A stretch of DNA of 64,000 bases, from the NCBI GenBank assembly GCA_002104905.1, contig MCFE01000503.1, positions 1 to 64,000 of the forward strand. Reading direction: 5' to 3'. Shown piece by piece: positions 33,564 through 45,534 of this stretch; within the stretch, counting starts at the first letter, position 1; every line of letters starts with the position of its first letter. The position numbers were made by a program, and so were the translations under genes. The DNA comes from Basidiobolus meristosporus CBS 931.73. Taxonomy: Eukaryota; Basidiobolomycota; Basidiobolomycetes; Basidiobolales; Basidiobolaceae. Under the pieces are notes generated by a model that made no database searches, was not told the DNA's origin, and saw only the letters and a program-made list of their open reading frames with translations.

Positions 33564-34384
33564 GCACCAACTTGTAATGTTTGCATCATATGCACAATTG
33601 GATAGTGTTATTATGGTAGGTAAAATCTGGTATTTGGATTTGTGTCTTTAATGTAAATGGAAATCAATGTTTATCACGCTATAAACTACACTCACACTAG
33701 CCATTTTGGTTACCATCACTCCATTGAATGGTATCTCAATGGTTAATTGGTCCAAAAGTATACCAAAGCTGTCAGCCCCTAATTGGCTTTTTGACCAATA
33801 CACAAGCTACCTGATTTGCCATCAAGTATCCCATTTGCCCATTAGCAAGTAAATCTCTGATCCTGGTGATTGGACAAGTTGTCATAGCTAGCATGCAACC
33901 AATTGTATTGGTGCAAATCAGATCAAATGGCTGCACTGGTGCCACAGATGATGTATACAAATGCAGGGTGTTTACTTATAGGGGTCCTGTCTAAAGTGTG
34001 AGACAACCTTGATATTACTTACATCAAAAATTGATTGATCACTGATTTGCAATGGCTCAATGCAGATTGCAAAAAAAATGTGTTATTGGAATCATGACAA
34101 ATAATATCAATTCAATGCAATTGCATCAACTTCTCCTAGGCTTTTTTCTCACAGTGATTCACTTTGCACACCTAAACTACTTTGTTGTTGACTATCCTCT
34201 TAGCTACTTGTCTATTTGTAGTCAGTATTTTGCCTCCTAGTTGATGAGTGCAATGCTGCTGCTTACCCACACTTAACTGCTCTGGATGATGCTACTGAGC
34301 CAGCCTGCAGTGCTATGTGCTGATGCATTCTTTTAATTGCCTATGGCTCTGGTGGTGGAGGCACTTCATGTGGGTCATCATCAG
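33564..34384. other. Unassigned repeat-like stretch
   Basis: A minus-strand frame at 33772-33960 (CMLAMTTCPITRIRDLLANG) continues with shifts towards 33590. I do not recognise it and saw no second copy. The plus-strand frame 34052-34240 is hydrophobic but has no context. No LTR boundary visible. Confidence 0.3.
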
Positions 34385-34403
34385 TCAGTTCACCAGAAGA
34401 AAC

Positions 34404-34970
34404 TTACTGATGGTAAGGTATAATGGCACACACAGATGCAACTTGATGTGCTGGCATGGCCATTGGCTGAGTTTGATGTAATGCCACTTGTTGACACAAC
34501 TTAGCCTGCTCCAATGGACTTGTGTCTTTGTGAGCAGTTTGGCAAGTTCTGGTTGTTTTGCTCTGAAGCGCATGTGTTGACCTGACATGCATTGACTTGA
34601 TGCAGGGCACTCTTGTGAAGGGTGTTGGCGTAGTTTGGACTGATGTACGCCGGTGCGCTGAAGTTGCAAGGGATGGTAAGGTATCTGGCAAGGCATGCTG
34701 GCGCAATCTAGATGCTGTTGCTTGTGGTCTGTATTCTTCCTCTTGAAGCTCACCTTCTGATCTCTCAAGGTATTCACTTACCTTCTGTCTGATACTTTGG
34801 AACTGTTGCCTGAATGGGTCCTGTGTATGCTGCCCTTGGAAGCCACTTAGCTCTGCTAATATAGCATGTAATACATTGGTCATTTGAGGTAAAAACTCAT
34901 TCAAAATCTCTTTGGTTTGCAAAGTTGAGGCACAATCCAACATGTCTGGCCTGTACTGAGTAAGCTGCAT
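34404..34970 (-). CDS. Hypothetical Gln-rich protein, probably transposon-derived
   Basis: This 188-codon frame starts MQLTQYRPDMLDCAS and has a helix-prone N-terminal half (ILNEFLPQMTNVLHAILAE) followed by a Gln/Thr/His-rich tail. Upstream on the same strand (about 34975-35125), other frames read CQQRWKNLGRKLWHEFYI and KTSAEIKNELRVRGFDEE. The first resembles a Myb/SANT-like helix (CxxRWxxL). If joined, the product would be a DNA-binding-like protein such as accompanies some DNA transposons, but stops and a shift intervene. It is flanked by repeats. I assign no function, and it may be a relic. Confidence 0.35.
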   Translation of the reverse strand: MQLTQYRPDMLDCASTLQTKEILNEFLPQMTNVLHAILAELSGFQGQHTQDPFRQQFQSIRQKVSEYLERSEGELQEEEYRPQATASRLRQHALPDTLPSLATSAHRRTSVQTTPTPFTRVPCIKSMHVRSTHALQSKTTRTCQTAHKDTSPLEQAKLCQQVALHQTQPMAMPAHQVASVCAIIPYHQ

Positions 34971-35124
34971 GCAAAATTATTACCACATGGTTTCCTCATC
35001 AAATCCCCTCACTCTCAGCTCATTCTTGATTTCAGCACTTGTCTTGTTATATATCTTCCTACAACATCTGCTGGCATCTTGATGTAGAACTCATGCCACA
35101 GCTTTCTACCCAGGTTCTTCCATC

Positions 35125-37300
35125 TCTGCTGACAGGTCCTATGGTGCAGATGTGTAGGGAGATAGAAAGACAAGTCAAGTTACAGGTATTACTATATCCC
35201 AGTCTCATCTATAATATAACCTTCAAGTCTGTCATGAATTTAATAAGTTGGCACATGGTGGACAGCCAGAAAGAGTTGGAAAATACTGAGGACAAATGTG
35301 CACTAGTAAACACTTATGCCTTTAGCATTCAGAAGCTAAGCTGCCCCAATGAGAGGGTAATCAGTTAGGAAGTGAATGGTTGGGTTGGACACAACAAGTA
35401 ACTAAGCTTTATTAAGACAACTTTACCATAGTATGCCAGGCTTCTCCTGATTACAAGCCAATTTCTGCACCTGTCAATATGGAATTCATACAAACAAGTG
35501 CCAGAGTGCATCTATATGGAGGACTAGAATTCAGTAAGAAGAAAAAATATATTGGCCAAGTACCAAAATGTTTGTAGCAGATATTTAAGATCTAGTCATG
35601 GCAGAAGAGGTGGCAACCAAGCATTTGTTCATAGGAAGTATATGTTACCAACTATGCAAGGTACAAGACACTTTTGCAAGTATCACACTGAAAGGCTGAA
35701 AAGTTGAGGTGATAGAAGTGTGTCAATTGCAGCAAAGGTGCATATATGTAGAGCTTAGTCAGCATGAGGCCATATTTCTTTGCTTCAAGCTATATGTGGG
35801 ATAGCTATTACAGTTGGGCAATGCAAATATCAAAGGGTGATTTTACAGTGGAATACATGAATGGTGCAAGGGGAGGTAGAAGAAGAAACACCATTTGGAA
35901 CATTGCTATAGTAGCATTACACAGGACTAGTTATAGGCTATTGTACTGTCTGATAATGCTAACAGAGGGCTACAACTAGGCCATCAAAACTCTGTCAAGT
36001 TTCTTGCTCTGTATAGCAATTGCTTGGACTGGCTTTAAGTGCCATCAAAAGCTGATTCAAACTCAGTGGTGGTGTATAGGTCCAAGGGAGAGATACGTTC
36101 AACACTTCTCAAGTGTTTTGTGTGTGAGCTGTTCACTGGGTGCAATAACCTCTGGCAAAAGCTTGCAAGGAATACTTAGGTTCTGTCTCTAATCTAGTGT
36201 GATGGGGAATAAAGCCACAAGCTTGTCAAGCAAAAACTATTGAGCTACAATCCCCAACTTAGTTGGCGTCTTAACAAAAGTATGTGCTGGGTTCAGCGTC
36301 CTTTGAGATGACAATGAACTAAAGCTTCCAAAGTCAAAACAACTGTAAGCTCCACCAGCAGGAACTTGATAAGAATGCAGCTGTGGTCACTAGTTACAAA
36401 GACAGAAAAGTATCTTTGCCTGTACAAGAACAAACTTGGGAAAGAATCAAATATAACAAAAGATACCTACTCTGAGTATTCCTCACAAGTAGTGCCTCCA
36501 AGGTCAGTTGGCTGTTAGCACGGTTCCTGGGAGTGTCCTGTGGTCTAGGATTGGAAGTTCAGGTAGCAGCAGGTAGCAGTGATCACACTAATCAACAAGT
36601 TGGTATATTGATAAAAGGGATGATGATTTATTGTTGAGGGATAGCTTCCCTTATATACTTTCTTACTGGCTAAGTGATTACTAATCACGGTGTTCCAGAA
36701 GGTTTTGGATATCAATAGAAATCTTAATGACCACAGAATGACCTAAGAATGTTCTAAGTAGGTGCCAGAAGGTTCTAAGAGGCACAGCACATCCAACCAA
36801 TCAGGAATCAGTATTCTGAAACCTGTGCAATATAGGAATACCATATAAGGTATGGAAATGGTAGGGATGGTGACACGGGTTGATCATGTGTCACGGGTAC
36901 TGGCATGGGTACTTGCCTAATATTGAAGCACTTATAGCTAGTAATCTTACATAAAGTGAGGGGTAACTTATACAATAAGGTAAGCAGGTATGATAGCCAA
37001 CTGGCTTATGGGATAGTACTGAATGGGCAAGACAAATGGGATAAAACTAAAATAAGTGTAGTAAAGATATAGTGAAGTAGTAAATAAGGGAATGAGCACA
37101 TTTGTCAGTGGGTGTCACTGTCACCCCACTACAATGCCATCAAATTTTTACCTTATTTTGCAGGAAAACCAGAAAACACGTCACAGTCCTGTCATATTAT
37201 TATGGAGAGGGTCAGTAATTCTAAGATGTCAGCATTGTAGCATCCTCATCTGGCAATCCTGATAGCTGACCTGGATGGAATCCACTCATGAATTCACATT
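35125..37300 (+). pseudogene. Tnp2-like transposase C-terminal fragment T7, split by unit C
   Basis: It shows MCREIERQVKLQVLLYPSL and ITFKSVMNLISWHMVDSQKE, then VNTYAFSIQKL.CPNERVIS (35150-35368), and further on EYMNGARGGRRRNTIWNIA (about 35855). It matches the C-terminal half of T1 on the other strand. Unit C interrupts it at 36065-37133. Positions 37134-37300 continue to the presumed transposon end (CCTGATAGCTGACCTGGATGG, cf. 6810 and 17445). Confidence 0.6.
36065..37133 (+). mobile_element. Family A unit C, about 1,069 bp, full-length
   Basis: It runs from AGTGGTGGTGTATAGG to CACCCCACTACA. Flanks are CTC and ATGC-type, without a clear 4-bp duplication. Either the ends have mutated or the copy was rearranged. 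The 90-codon frame seen in A, B and D is shifted here. The palindrome variant is ATACCATATAAGGTAT. Confidence 0.72.
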
Positions 37301-37328
37301 ACTTCTCATAAAAGTAGGAGAATTTTGG

Positions 37329-37612
37329 TCAAGGATCATAGATCTTGCCATATCAATTATTAATCTGTTTACACTCCGACACTCCATTTTGCTTTGGTGA
37401 GTATGGTACAGTAGTCTCTAGCTTTATCCAAAGAATATTGCAAATGTAGATTAGTAGTATTAATGTATACTCTCCACCATTATTAGCACACATTTCTTGA
37501 TTGATTCACCAGTTTTGCTCTCTACCAGAGCTTTGAGCTTACTGAACTCAGACAGTACTTGTTCTTTACTTTCCATGTAGATTCACATGTTTCTTATATA
37601 ATTAATAATGCA
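37329..37612 (-). pseudogene. Copia integrase fragment, minus strand
   Basis: It matches the integrase core and its approach in E1 and E5 (GATCATAGATCTTGCCATATC, then the SDNGGEY and AMVERETGEK regions), with stops. It joins head-on to plus-strand gag sequence at about 37615, so this point is a rearrangement junction. Confidence 0.75.
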
Positions 37613-37617
37613 TGTGA

Positions 37618-39237
37618 TTGTTATTTGGTTGATGAGATGGAATCTGAGGACATATCAACCACTAATGAAGATGTGGTAGTTAACCTCCCAAATAGCATGA
37701 CAGGCAAGTTTCTGGGCCTTGTATTAGACCTAAAGCTCAGAACCAAAGATTTGATCATAAATTATTTATTTGGAATGCTCCAGGATGAAGAGTCAAGAAA
37801 GTCAAGTGCTATCAAGAAGGAAAAAGAGAATACCCTCACAAGCAGGTGTAATCAACAAAGAAGGTACACAAGTCTCTTTGACAGCAGCAGCAGCTTTTTT
37901 TGCAACTACTATAAAAAGGATGGACTCACATCAGACCTTTGCTTCAAAAGGAGAGAATGTGAGCAGAAAACCTTGAATATGGAAATGCTGTACCAGCCAA
38001 AGTTAGATTATATTTGCACTAAATGTGACCACAAGTAAGGAATTTTAGACATGGTGTAGTGACTTTTGAGCATCTCAATACCCTATGCATCACAAAGAAC
38101 TTTTCAGCCAGTTTCACAAAATTCTAATGAAGATTTTTGTGGGTGACAATAAAACACTTGATGCAGTTAGAAAAGAATTAATCCAGGTAAGCACCAGGAG
38201 TAGCAAAGGAAGCTATACACCTACCTACAAAGTAGTGCCCTCAGTAACCTAAATTGACAAGAACCTAGTGTAGGTATGCAAGGCTACAGGAGAAGAACTC
38301 AGCTTTAGTTTTGACAATTCTGGATGCAGGATCATAGATCAAAATGGCACCTGTATTGCTTTGAGTATCAGAGCTCAGTGCTTATATAAGTTGACTTATA
38401 ATCCCACATATCTGGAAGATATTATAAGTAACTTAAAGTAGAAATACATATGCATTGGCACAAGAGATTTGGCAACTTCCACTTTGATTATTTGTGCAAA
38501 ATTATCAAAGATTAGCAAACTCCTGGCGTAAAACTGATCCCACAGCAAATTTGCTGCCCTATGAAGCTTGCAATGGGTCAATCACAACCATGAAGAATTA
38601 GATCCAATTCACTTACATATGTGTGGACCAATGCAAAATTTTTCCTTAGGTCAGAAATATAATTTGATCCCTTTGATTAATGTTAATACAAGTTGCAGCT
38701 GGGTTTACTTCATGCAGAGAAGATAAGAAGCTCTATCTAATCACAGGCAGTTTATAGCAATAGTGGAGAGAGAAGCTGGTCAATAAATTAAGAAAATATG
38801 CTCAGACAGTGGTGGAGAATATACCTCAAATCTCTTCATCCACTTTTGCAAAATTCTTTAAATAAAGCAAGAGACTACTGTCCACACTTCCTACAGCAAA
38901 TGGTACACCACAATGTGCAAACAGTGCAAAAAACATATGGCTAAATCCATGGTCAAAGATTATCCTGATTGTTGAGTAGAACCAGATGCTATAGCTATGC
39001 ATTTCTTAAATTGAATTATAGCAGAAGACATTGTGATTCTACTCCACTGAGGTGTAGAACAGATACAGACTAAGTACAGATTATTTAAGAATATCTGGGT
39101 GCACCATTGTGCATCAACATTTAAAACTTGGCCAATTATACTTGGTAAGAAAGTCCTGTACCCTACCAGATTTTCCTGACCCAAACATAACTAATCCCAC
39201 TTATGGTTTATTTTATCTCTTCTCAGAATCTATTATT
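37618..39237 (+). pseudogene. Left part of old Copia copy E6: gag to integrase
   Basis: Gag from VDEMESEDISTTNEDVVV (about 37630) and a zinc knuckle decayed to CNYYKKDGLTSDLC. The protease region is largely lost. Next are an integrase zinc region (HKRFGNFHFDYLCK, about 38462) and an integrase core remnant (about 38800-38920). It has many stops, more than in E1-E5, so it is an older copy. It ends at the 5' LTR of E3, and further parts of a similar old copy follow E3 at 43972. Confidence 0.75.
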
Positions 39238-39591
39238 TGTGGTAAGATTTTGTAATTATACCTAAATATTCACCTAACTTTGACACTTAGCTCATTACCT
39301 TCAAATCCTGGGGAATACTAGCTAAGTTCCATGTTGGGATTTACTTAGAATACTTTCATCAAAATATCAGGTACCCAGAACATGAAAATTCTCAAGGTTA
39401 TCCAAACAGCCCCAAACTTTGCACACAAGCTCTTGGGCCCTTACGTAGCCTAATCTACATGTTTGTAATGCCCAGATCATGTAAAAGTATAAATTTTACT
39501 TTTACATTCAATAAATCAATTAAGTGAGAAGCACATAATCTACTTGTCCTTCCAAATGACTTCAAATATCTCCAAGACTCATACTGCAGGC

Positions 39592-42500
39592 TATAAGCCC
39601 CAAGCTGTCACTCTCAGCAATGTCTACTACTGCTATTACTGGAACTTTTCCCTCTGCTGCAAAGTTGGATGGGTCTAACTACCAAGTGTGGAAGGTGAAG
39701 ATTAAGATGCTGCTACAAGAAAGAGGCCTTTGGGATATTGTCATGGGAAGAGAATGCCCTCCTAGAAATGTGGGAGAGGAAGCCTCAAAGCACCAGAAGA
39801 ATGAGCAAAGTGCCTTTAACTGCATTTGCCTTAATGTAAGCAATAAATTGCTAAATCAATGCTCAAATGCAAAAATGGCAAACAATGCCTGGAGGGCATT
39901 GGCAGAGACCTACCAGTCATGTTCAGCTACTAAGAAAATGTATCTTAAACAAAAAAATTACTACAAAGGTGCTGCCAGGAGACAAATGAAAAATTCAAGT
40001 AACAAAATTACCCTGCTGGTGGATGAGATGGAATCTGTGGGCATGCCAACTATTTGTGAGGAAGTGGAAGTAACCATCCTGAGTAGTCTGACAGACAGGT
40101 TTCAGGGCCTTGTGTCAGACCTAGAGTCCAGAACTGAAGATGTGACCTTAAATACATATATGGAAGGTTCCTGGATGAAGAATTTAATGATCAAGCACCT
40201 ATAAGAAGGAACAAGAAAGTGCTTTAATAAGCAGTGATAACCAACAAAGGAGGTATCCAATACCTTACAAAGGCAACAGCAACCTGTTTTGCAACTACTG
40301 CAAAAGGAAAGCACACACATTAGACCGGTGCTTCAAAAAGAGTGATTGTCAGCAGAAATGCTTGAATATGATTTGCTGCAACAACTGAAGATAAACTATT
40401 CATACCTGCACTAAATATGACCACAAACAAGGATTCTCAGATATGGTATATTGATTCTGGAGCATCTCAACACTTCATGCACCAAAAAGAACTCTTTACC
40501 CAATACCCAGAGATTCCAATTATGAAGGTTTTCATGGGTGAAAGTAGAATACTTGATGCAGTGGGAGAGGGAACTATCCAAGTAAACCTTAGAAGCAGTG
40601 AAGGAAGCAATACACAGACCTTCAAAGAAGTACTCTATGTACCAGAAATAGCCAAGAACCTACTATCTGTAAGTAAAGCCATAGCAGAAGGACTCAGTTT
40701 CAGCTTTGACATTTCTGGATGCAAGATCACTAATCAAAATGGTACCCATATTGCTTTGGGTATCAAAGATCAGAATCTACACAAGTTGACTTATATTCCA
40801 TCATATCTGGAAGCCAATATATGCAACTTAAATGAAGAAACCCCAGTGCTTTGGCACCAGAGATTTGGGCACATCAATTTTGATTATTTGCACAAAATTA
40901 TCAAAGATCAGCTAATTTTGGGAGTAAAAGTGGATCCCCCAGCTGATATGGAGCACTTTGAAGCCTGCATATATGGGGTACAAGCCATACAACTGCTCAA
41001 GAGCTCTGGGTTAATCAGAACTATGACAAAATTAGATCTAATTCACTCAGAACTATGTGGACCTATGCAAAATTTATCCTTAGGTTGGATGAAGTATATA
41101 TTCACTTTTATTGATGATTATACTAGATACACATGGGTCTACTTCATGGCGAGAAAGAAAGAAGCTCTGCCTAAGCTCAGGGAGCTTAAAACCATCTTGG
41201 TGAGAGAAACTGGTGAAAAATCAAGAAAATATGCCTTGACACTGGTGGCAAATATACCTCTAAACTCTTCATCCACTTCTGCAAAATTCATGAGATAAAG
41301 CAAGAGACAACTATGCAATACTCCCCACAGCAAAACAGAGTAGCAGAACGTACAAACAGATTAATAATTGATATGGCAAGTTCCATGATCCATAGTCAAA
41401 AATTATCCTATGCTTTTTGAGCAAAATCAGTTGCCAGAGCTGTATACCTTAAAAACAGGAGTTATAACAGAATACTTTGTGATTATACTCCATTTGAAGC
41501 ATGGTATGAATACAGATTAAGTGCAGAATATCTAAGAATACTTGGGTGTACTGTTTATCCTAAGGAACTGCCTAGAAATCAGCAAATATTTGAGCCCATA
41601 AGTGTAAAATGCATATTGTTGGGCTACTGCAATGAGAATAAAGTATATAGACTACACAATACCAAAGCAAAGAAGCTAATCAAGTTCAGAGATGTTTGAT
41701 TGAAGAAAATTCAAAACTTTTACAAAAATGACATCAGATGATGACAAAAATCTGATCTCAAGTCCACCAACTGTTAGAATTGAATCAGAGCATAACAGTA
41801 AAAGTCTTTTCACTCCAGAGGACTCTACAACCATGGTTTAACCTGAATCAGTGTCCAAAAATATCCCAGAAGTGATCATTCCAGTATCAAATGCCTGGAG
41901 ATCCAGCTGGACAAGAAATGGCCCAATTTATTATATCAATGAGGGTACAAACTTAACCTATGCCTATTCAGTACATATTGATGAATCCCAGACTGTAAAA
42001 GAGGCCCTAAATAGCCCCCAGGCAAGGTTTTGGAGATCTGCAATGACTGAGGAACATCAGGCTCTGGTGGAAAATCAAACTTGGGGCTTAGTTAAATTAC
42101 CAATCAACTGAAAATCAATTGGATGCAGATGAGTCTTTAAAACCTAGTATATGGCTGATGGTATAAATGAAAGATACAAAGCAAGACTTGTGGCCAAAGG
42201 ATACTCTCAGATAAAAGGACTTTAATATACTGAGACCTTTGCACTGGTAGCCAAGTTTAACTACATTAGATTGATATTGGCTATTTCAGCCAAATATAAG
42301 ATTTTTATTCATCATATGGATGTAAGAACAGCAATTTTGAATGAAGAACTTGATGAGAATGTGTATATGGACCAACCTGATGTGTTTGTTGACCAACATA
42401 ACCCCCATTTGGTCTGTAGGTGTGAAAAACCTCTTTATAATCTCAGACTATCACCAAGAGCCTGGAACTGCAAGATAGATTCTTTTTGGAATCTTTGAGC

Positions 42501-43611
42501 TTCAAAAGGAGTAATGCTGACTCTGGTATATACTATAAGCCAGAGTGGGCAAATCCAGCTCAATTAGCTCTATATGTGGACAATGCTATTATAGCTACCA
42601 ATAACCTAGCAACATTGGAAGTGACTAAATCCAGCCTATCTAAGGTGTTCTAGATGTGTGATCTAGGAGAACTTGGTTACTACTTAGGGATTAAGTTCTC
42701 CATAGACAGAAGTGCCTAGACTATTACCCTAAGCCAATCCAAGTATATTCAAGATATACTAAAGAAGTACCAAATAGAAGACTGTAAACCAGCATCTACC
42801 TTAATGGAGACAAACCTTAACTTGGTGAAAACTCAACCAAATCAAGAGAGCTTGGTGCCATCTGAAAACCCTGACTTTCCTCATCAATCTATGGTTGACA
42901 GTCTGATGTATATTATGCTTGGAACACGTCCAAATATTGCATATTTGGTGGGAGTTGTCAGCCAACATAATCAGAACTATGGAGCCAATCATATTGCAGC
43001 AGTTGAGCAGATTTTTAGATAACTAAAAGAAACTGCTGATAACTGCTTAAGATACACTTATAAAGATTCAGAACAGGATCTTGTGGGATACTGTGATGCT
43101 GCTTGGGGACAAAATTTGGAAGTCAGAAGATCCACCACAGGATACACCTCATTTTACTGTAAAGGAGCAATTTTGTGGAATTCAAGAAAGCCACCACAGG
43201 ATACACCTCACTTTACTGTAAAGGAGCAATTTTGTGGAATTCAAGAGAGCAACCAACCATAGCACTTTCTACCACAGAGGCAAAGTGTATGGCAGCATTT
43301 GAAGCTACAAAAGAAGCAATGTGGCTAAGAAAGCTTTTTACAGAGTTAGGCCTATGTCAAAAACACCTATTGCGTTATTTCAAGATAATCAAGGACAAAT
43401 ACAATTAGGTAAAAATCCAACTTTACATGCTAGAACCAAGCACATAGATATTAGACATCATTTCATATGTGAAGCTATAGAGAAATACTCAGTTAGCTTA
43501 TGTTACTGTCCTTCAGATGAAATAATAGCAGACATATTTACAAAACCATTAGCTAAAGACAAGCTTGAATATCTTAGGTCAAAATTAGGACTAGTCAGTA
43601 TGAACATTTAG
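39592..43611 (+). pseudogene. gag-pol of Copia element E3, broken
   Basis: Gag is 39620-40204 (MSTTAITGTFPSAAKLDGSN), with zinc knuckle CNYCKRKAHTLDRCFKK near 40290. Protease to integrase N-part is open at 40417-41298 (WYIDSGASQHFMHQ; LWHQRFGHINFDYLHK). The integrase core has lost SDNGGE by shift near 41235 and resumes with ERTNRLIIDM-like remnants. RT spans about 42000-42800, and its active site reads YVDN (AAT at 42582-42584). RNase H ends at 43611 (EYLRSKLGLVSMNI). A 59-bp tandem duplication sits in RNase H at 43132-43249. Confidence 0.87.
43132..43249 (+). repeat. 59-bp tandem duplication in E3 RNase H
   Basis: Two adjacent units, 43132-43190 and 43191-43249, both start CCACCACAGGATACACCTCA and differ at only a couple of sites (ATTTTACTG versus CTTTACTG). 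Other copies have a single unit. The frame is shifted by the event (59 is not a multiple of 3). Confidence 0.85.
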
Positions 43612-43971
43612 CTGAGTGGGAGTGTTGTAAAAATTTGTATTTCCACCTAAATATTCACTTAACTTAGTCACTTAGATCATTACCTTCAAATCCTAGAAAA
43701 TACTGACCAAATTCCTTGTCGGGATTTACTTAGAATATTTTCACCAAAATACCAGGTACCCAGGACATGAAAATTCTCAAAGTTGTCCAAACAGCCCCAA
43801 ACTTTGCACACATGTTCTTGGGACCTTCCTTAACCTATTCTACGTGTTTGGTATGCCAAGACCAGGTAAAAGTATAAATACTACTTTTACATTCAATAAA
43901 TCATTAAGTGAAAACCTCATAATCTACTTGTTCTCCCAATCACTTCCAATATCTCCAAGACTCTTACAACA

Positions 43972-44819
43972 ATACTGAATATAGGATATACTACAAGCCA
44001 TAAAATGCAAGTCTAGCTCTATTGACTCAATATGTGGATGATCTTAATATAGCCACTAATAACTAATATACCTGGAAGAGACTAAATCTGATCTGTCCAA
44101 GGAGTTCAAGATGTCTAATCTAGGAGAACTCAGTGACTACTTAGGAATAAAGCTTGCCATGGATAGAAGTACAAAGACTATCACTCTAAACAAGTCCAAG
44201 TATGCTCAAGATATACTTATGTAGTACTAAATGAAAGACAGATAACTGGCAGCTACCCCAATCAAGACAAATCTTGACTTGGTCAAAGCTGCTGATAGGT
44301 TCTTAAGGTACATCAGTGAGAACTCAGAGCTGGATCTTGTAGGATACTCTGATTCTGACTGGGGACAAAGTTTAGAAAACAGAAGATCCACCACAGAATA
44401 CACCCTTTTGTTACTGTAATTGAGCAATTTCATGAAATCAAGAAATCAACTAATTGTAGCACTTTCCACCACAGAGGCAGGGTATGTGCTAGCCTGTGAA
44501 GCTACAAATGAAGCAATATGCTTAAGATAGCTTCTCAAAGACTTAAGCTTGTGTCAAAAAGTGCTTATTATTTTATTTCAAGATAATCAAGGATTTGTAC
44601 AATTAGGCAGAATTCAGGCTTTTCATGCTAGAAGTAAGCACATGGCTCTCTGACATCATTTCATATGTGAAGCTATGGAGAGCAACTAAGTTACTTAGCT
44701 TACTGCCCAGCAGATGCAATGATTGCAGACATATTTACCAAACCATTAGCTAGAGACAAATATCAATATCTTAGGTCACAATTAGGACTAGTCAGTATGA
44801 TCATTTAGTTGGGTAGGAG
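43972..44819 (+). pseudogene. Right part of an old Copia copy (E6): RT to RNase H
   Basis: It resumes within RT (YVDD box near 44031; EETKSDLSKEFKMSNLGELSDYLG, about 44080-44150) and runs through RNase H (ADRFLRYISEN-type, FQDNQGFVQLGR) to a polypurine tract GGTAGGAG beside the LTR at 44820. It probably belongs with 37618-39237 as one old element with internal loss. Confidence 0.7.
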
Positions 44820-45168
44820 TGTTGCAAAGATTTATAGTCCCACCTAAACACTCACCCAACTTAGTCACTTAGATCATTGCCTACAAATCCTAGTGAATAC
44901 TGACCAAATTTCATTTTGGGATTTGCTAGGAATATTTTCACCAAATCACCAGGTACCCAAAACATAAAAATTCTCAAGGTTGTTCAAACTGCCACAAACC
45001 TTTCACGCATGCTTTTAGGACCTTCCTAGACATGTTCTACATGCCTGTGATGCCAGGACTATGTAAAAATATGACTACTACTTTCACATTTAATATACCT
45101 TTAAGTGAAAACCCCATAATAAGCTTATTCTACCAATCACTTCTAGTATGTCAGAAATCCTTACAACA
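44820..45168 (+). repeat. 3' LTR of old Copia copy E6
   Basis: A 349-bp LTR starting TGTTGCAAAGATTTATAG and ending CCTTACAACA, diverged from the E1-E5 LTRs. It is separated from the E4 LTR by only 13 bp. Confidence 0.85.
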
Positions 45169-45181
45169 TTTACCAGTATGT

Positions 45182-45530
45182 TGTTGTAAAAGTTTGTAAT
45201 TACACCTAGATATTCACCTAACTTAGTCACTCAGATCCTTACCCTCAAATCCTAGAGAATACTAACCAAACTCCTTGTTGGGATTTACTTGGAATATTTT
45301 CACAAAAATACCAGGTACCCAGAACATGAAAATTCTCAAAGTTGCCCAAACAGCCCCAAACTTAGCACACATGTTCTTGGGACCTTCCTTAGTCTATTCT
45401 GCATGTTTGTAATGTAAAGACTATGTAAAAGCATAAATACTACTTCTACATTCAATAAATCATTAAGTGAAAACCACATAATCTACTTGTCCTCCTAATC
45501 ACTACCAATATCTCCAAGACTCTTACAACA
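45182..45530 (+). repeat. 5' LTR of Copia element E4
   Basis: A 349-bp LTR with a TATAAATA box and AATAAA about 25 bp downstream (45430-45465). It is followed without gap by the primer-binding site GGTTATGAGCCCCAAGC at 45531. Confidence 0.88.
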
Positions 45531-45534
45531 GGTT

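Larger units (their letters stand above)
39238..43971 (+). mobile_element. Copia element E3, full-length but heavily decayed
   Basis: It is 4,734 bp with LTRs 39238-39588 and 43623-43971. The 5' LTR (TGTGGTAAG...CATACTGCA) has diverged much more from the family consensus than the 3' LTR (TGTTGTAAA...TTACAACA). I found no matching 5-bp duplication (left TTATT, right ATACT). It may be a recombinant between two copies rather than a simple insertion. It lies between two parts of older Copia sequence. Confidence 0.85.

Noticed and set aside
33772-33960. 62-codon minus-strand frame as a helicase or Helitron fragment
   Set aside because: No Walker or Rep motifs are visible. The stretch remains unassigned rather than named.
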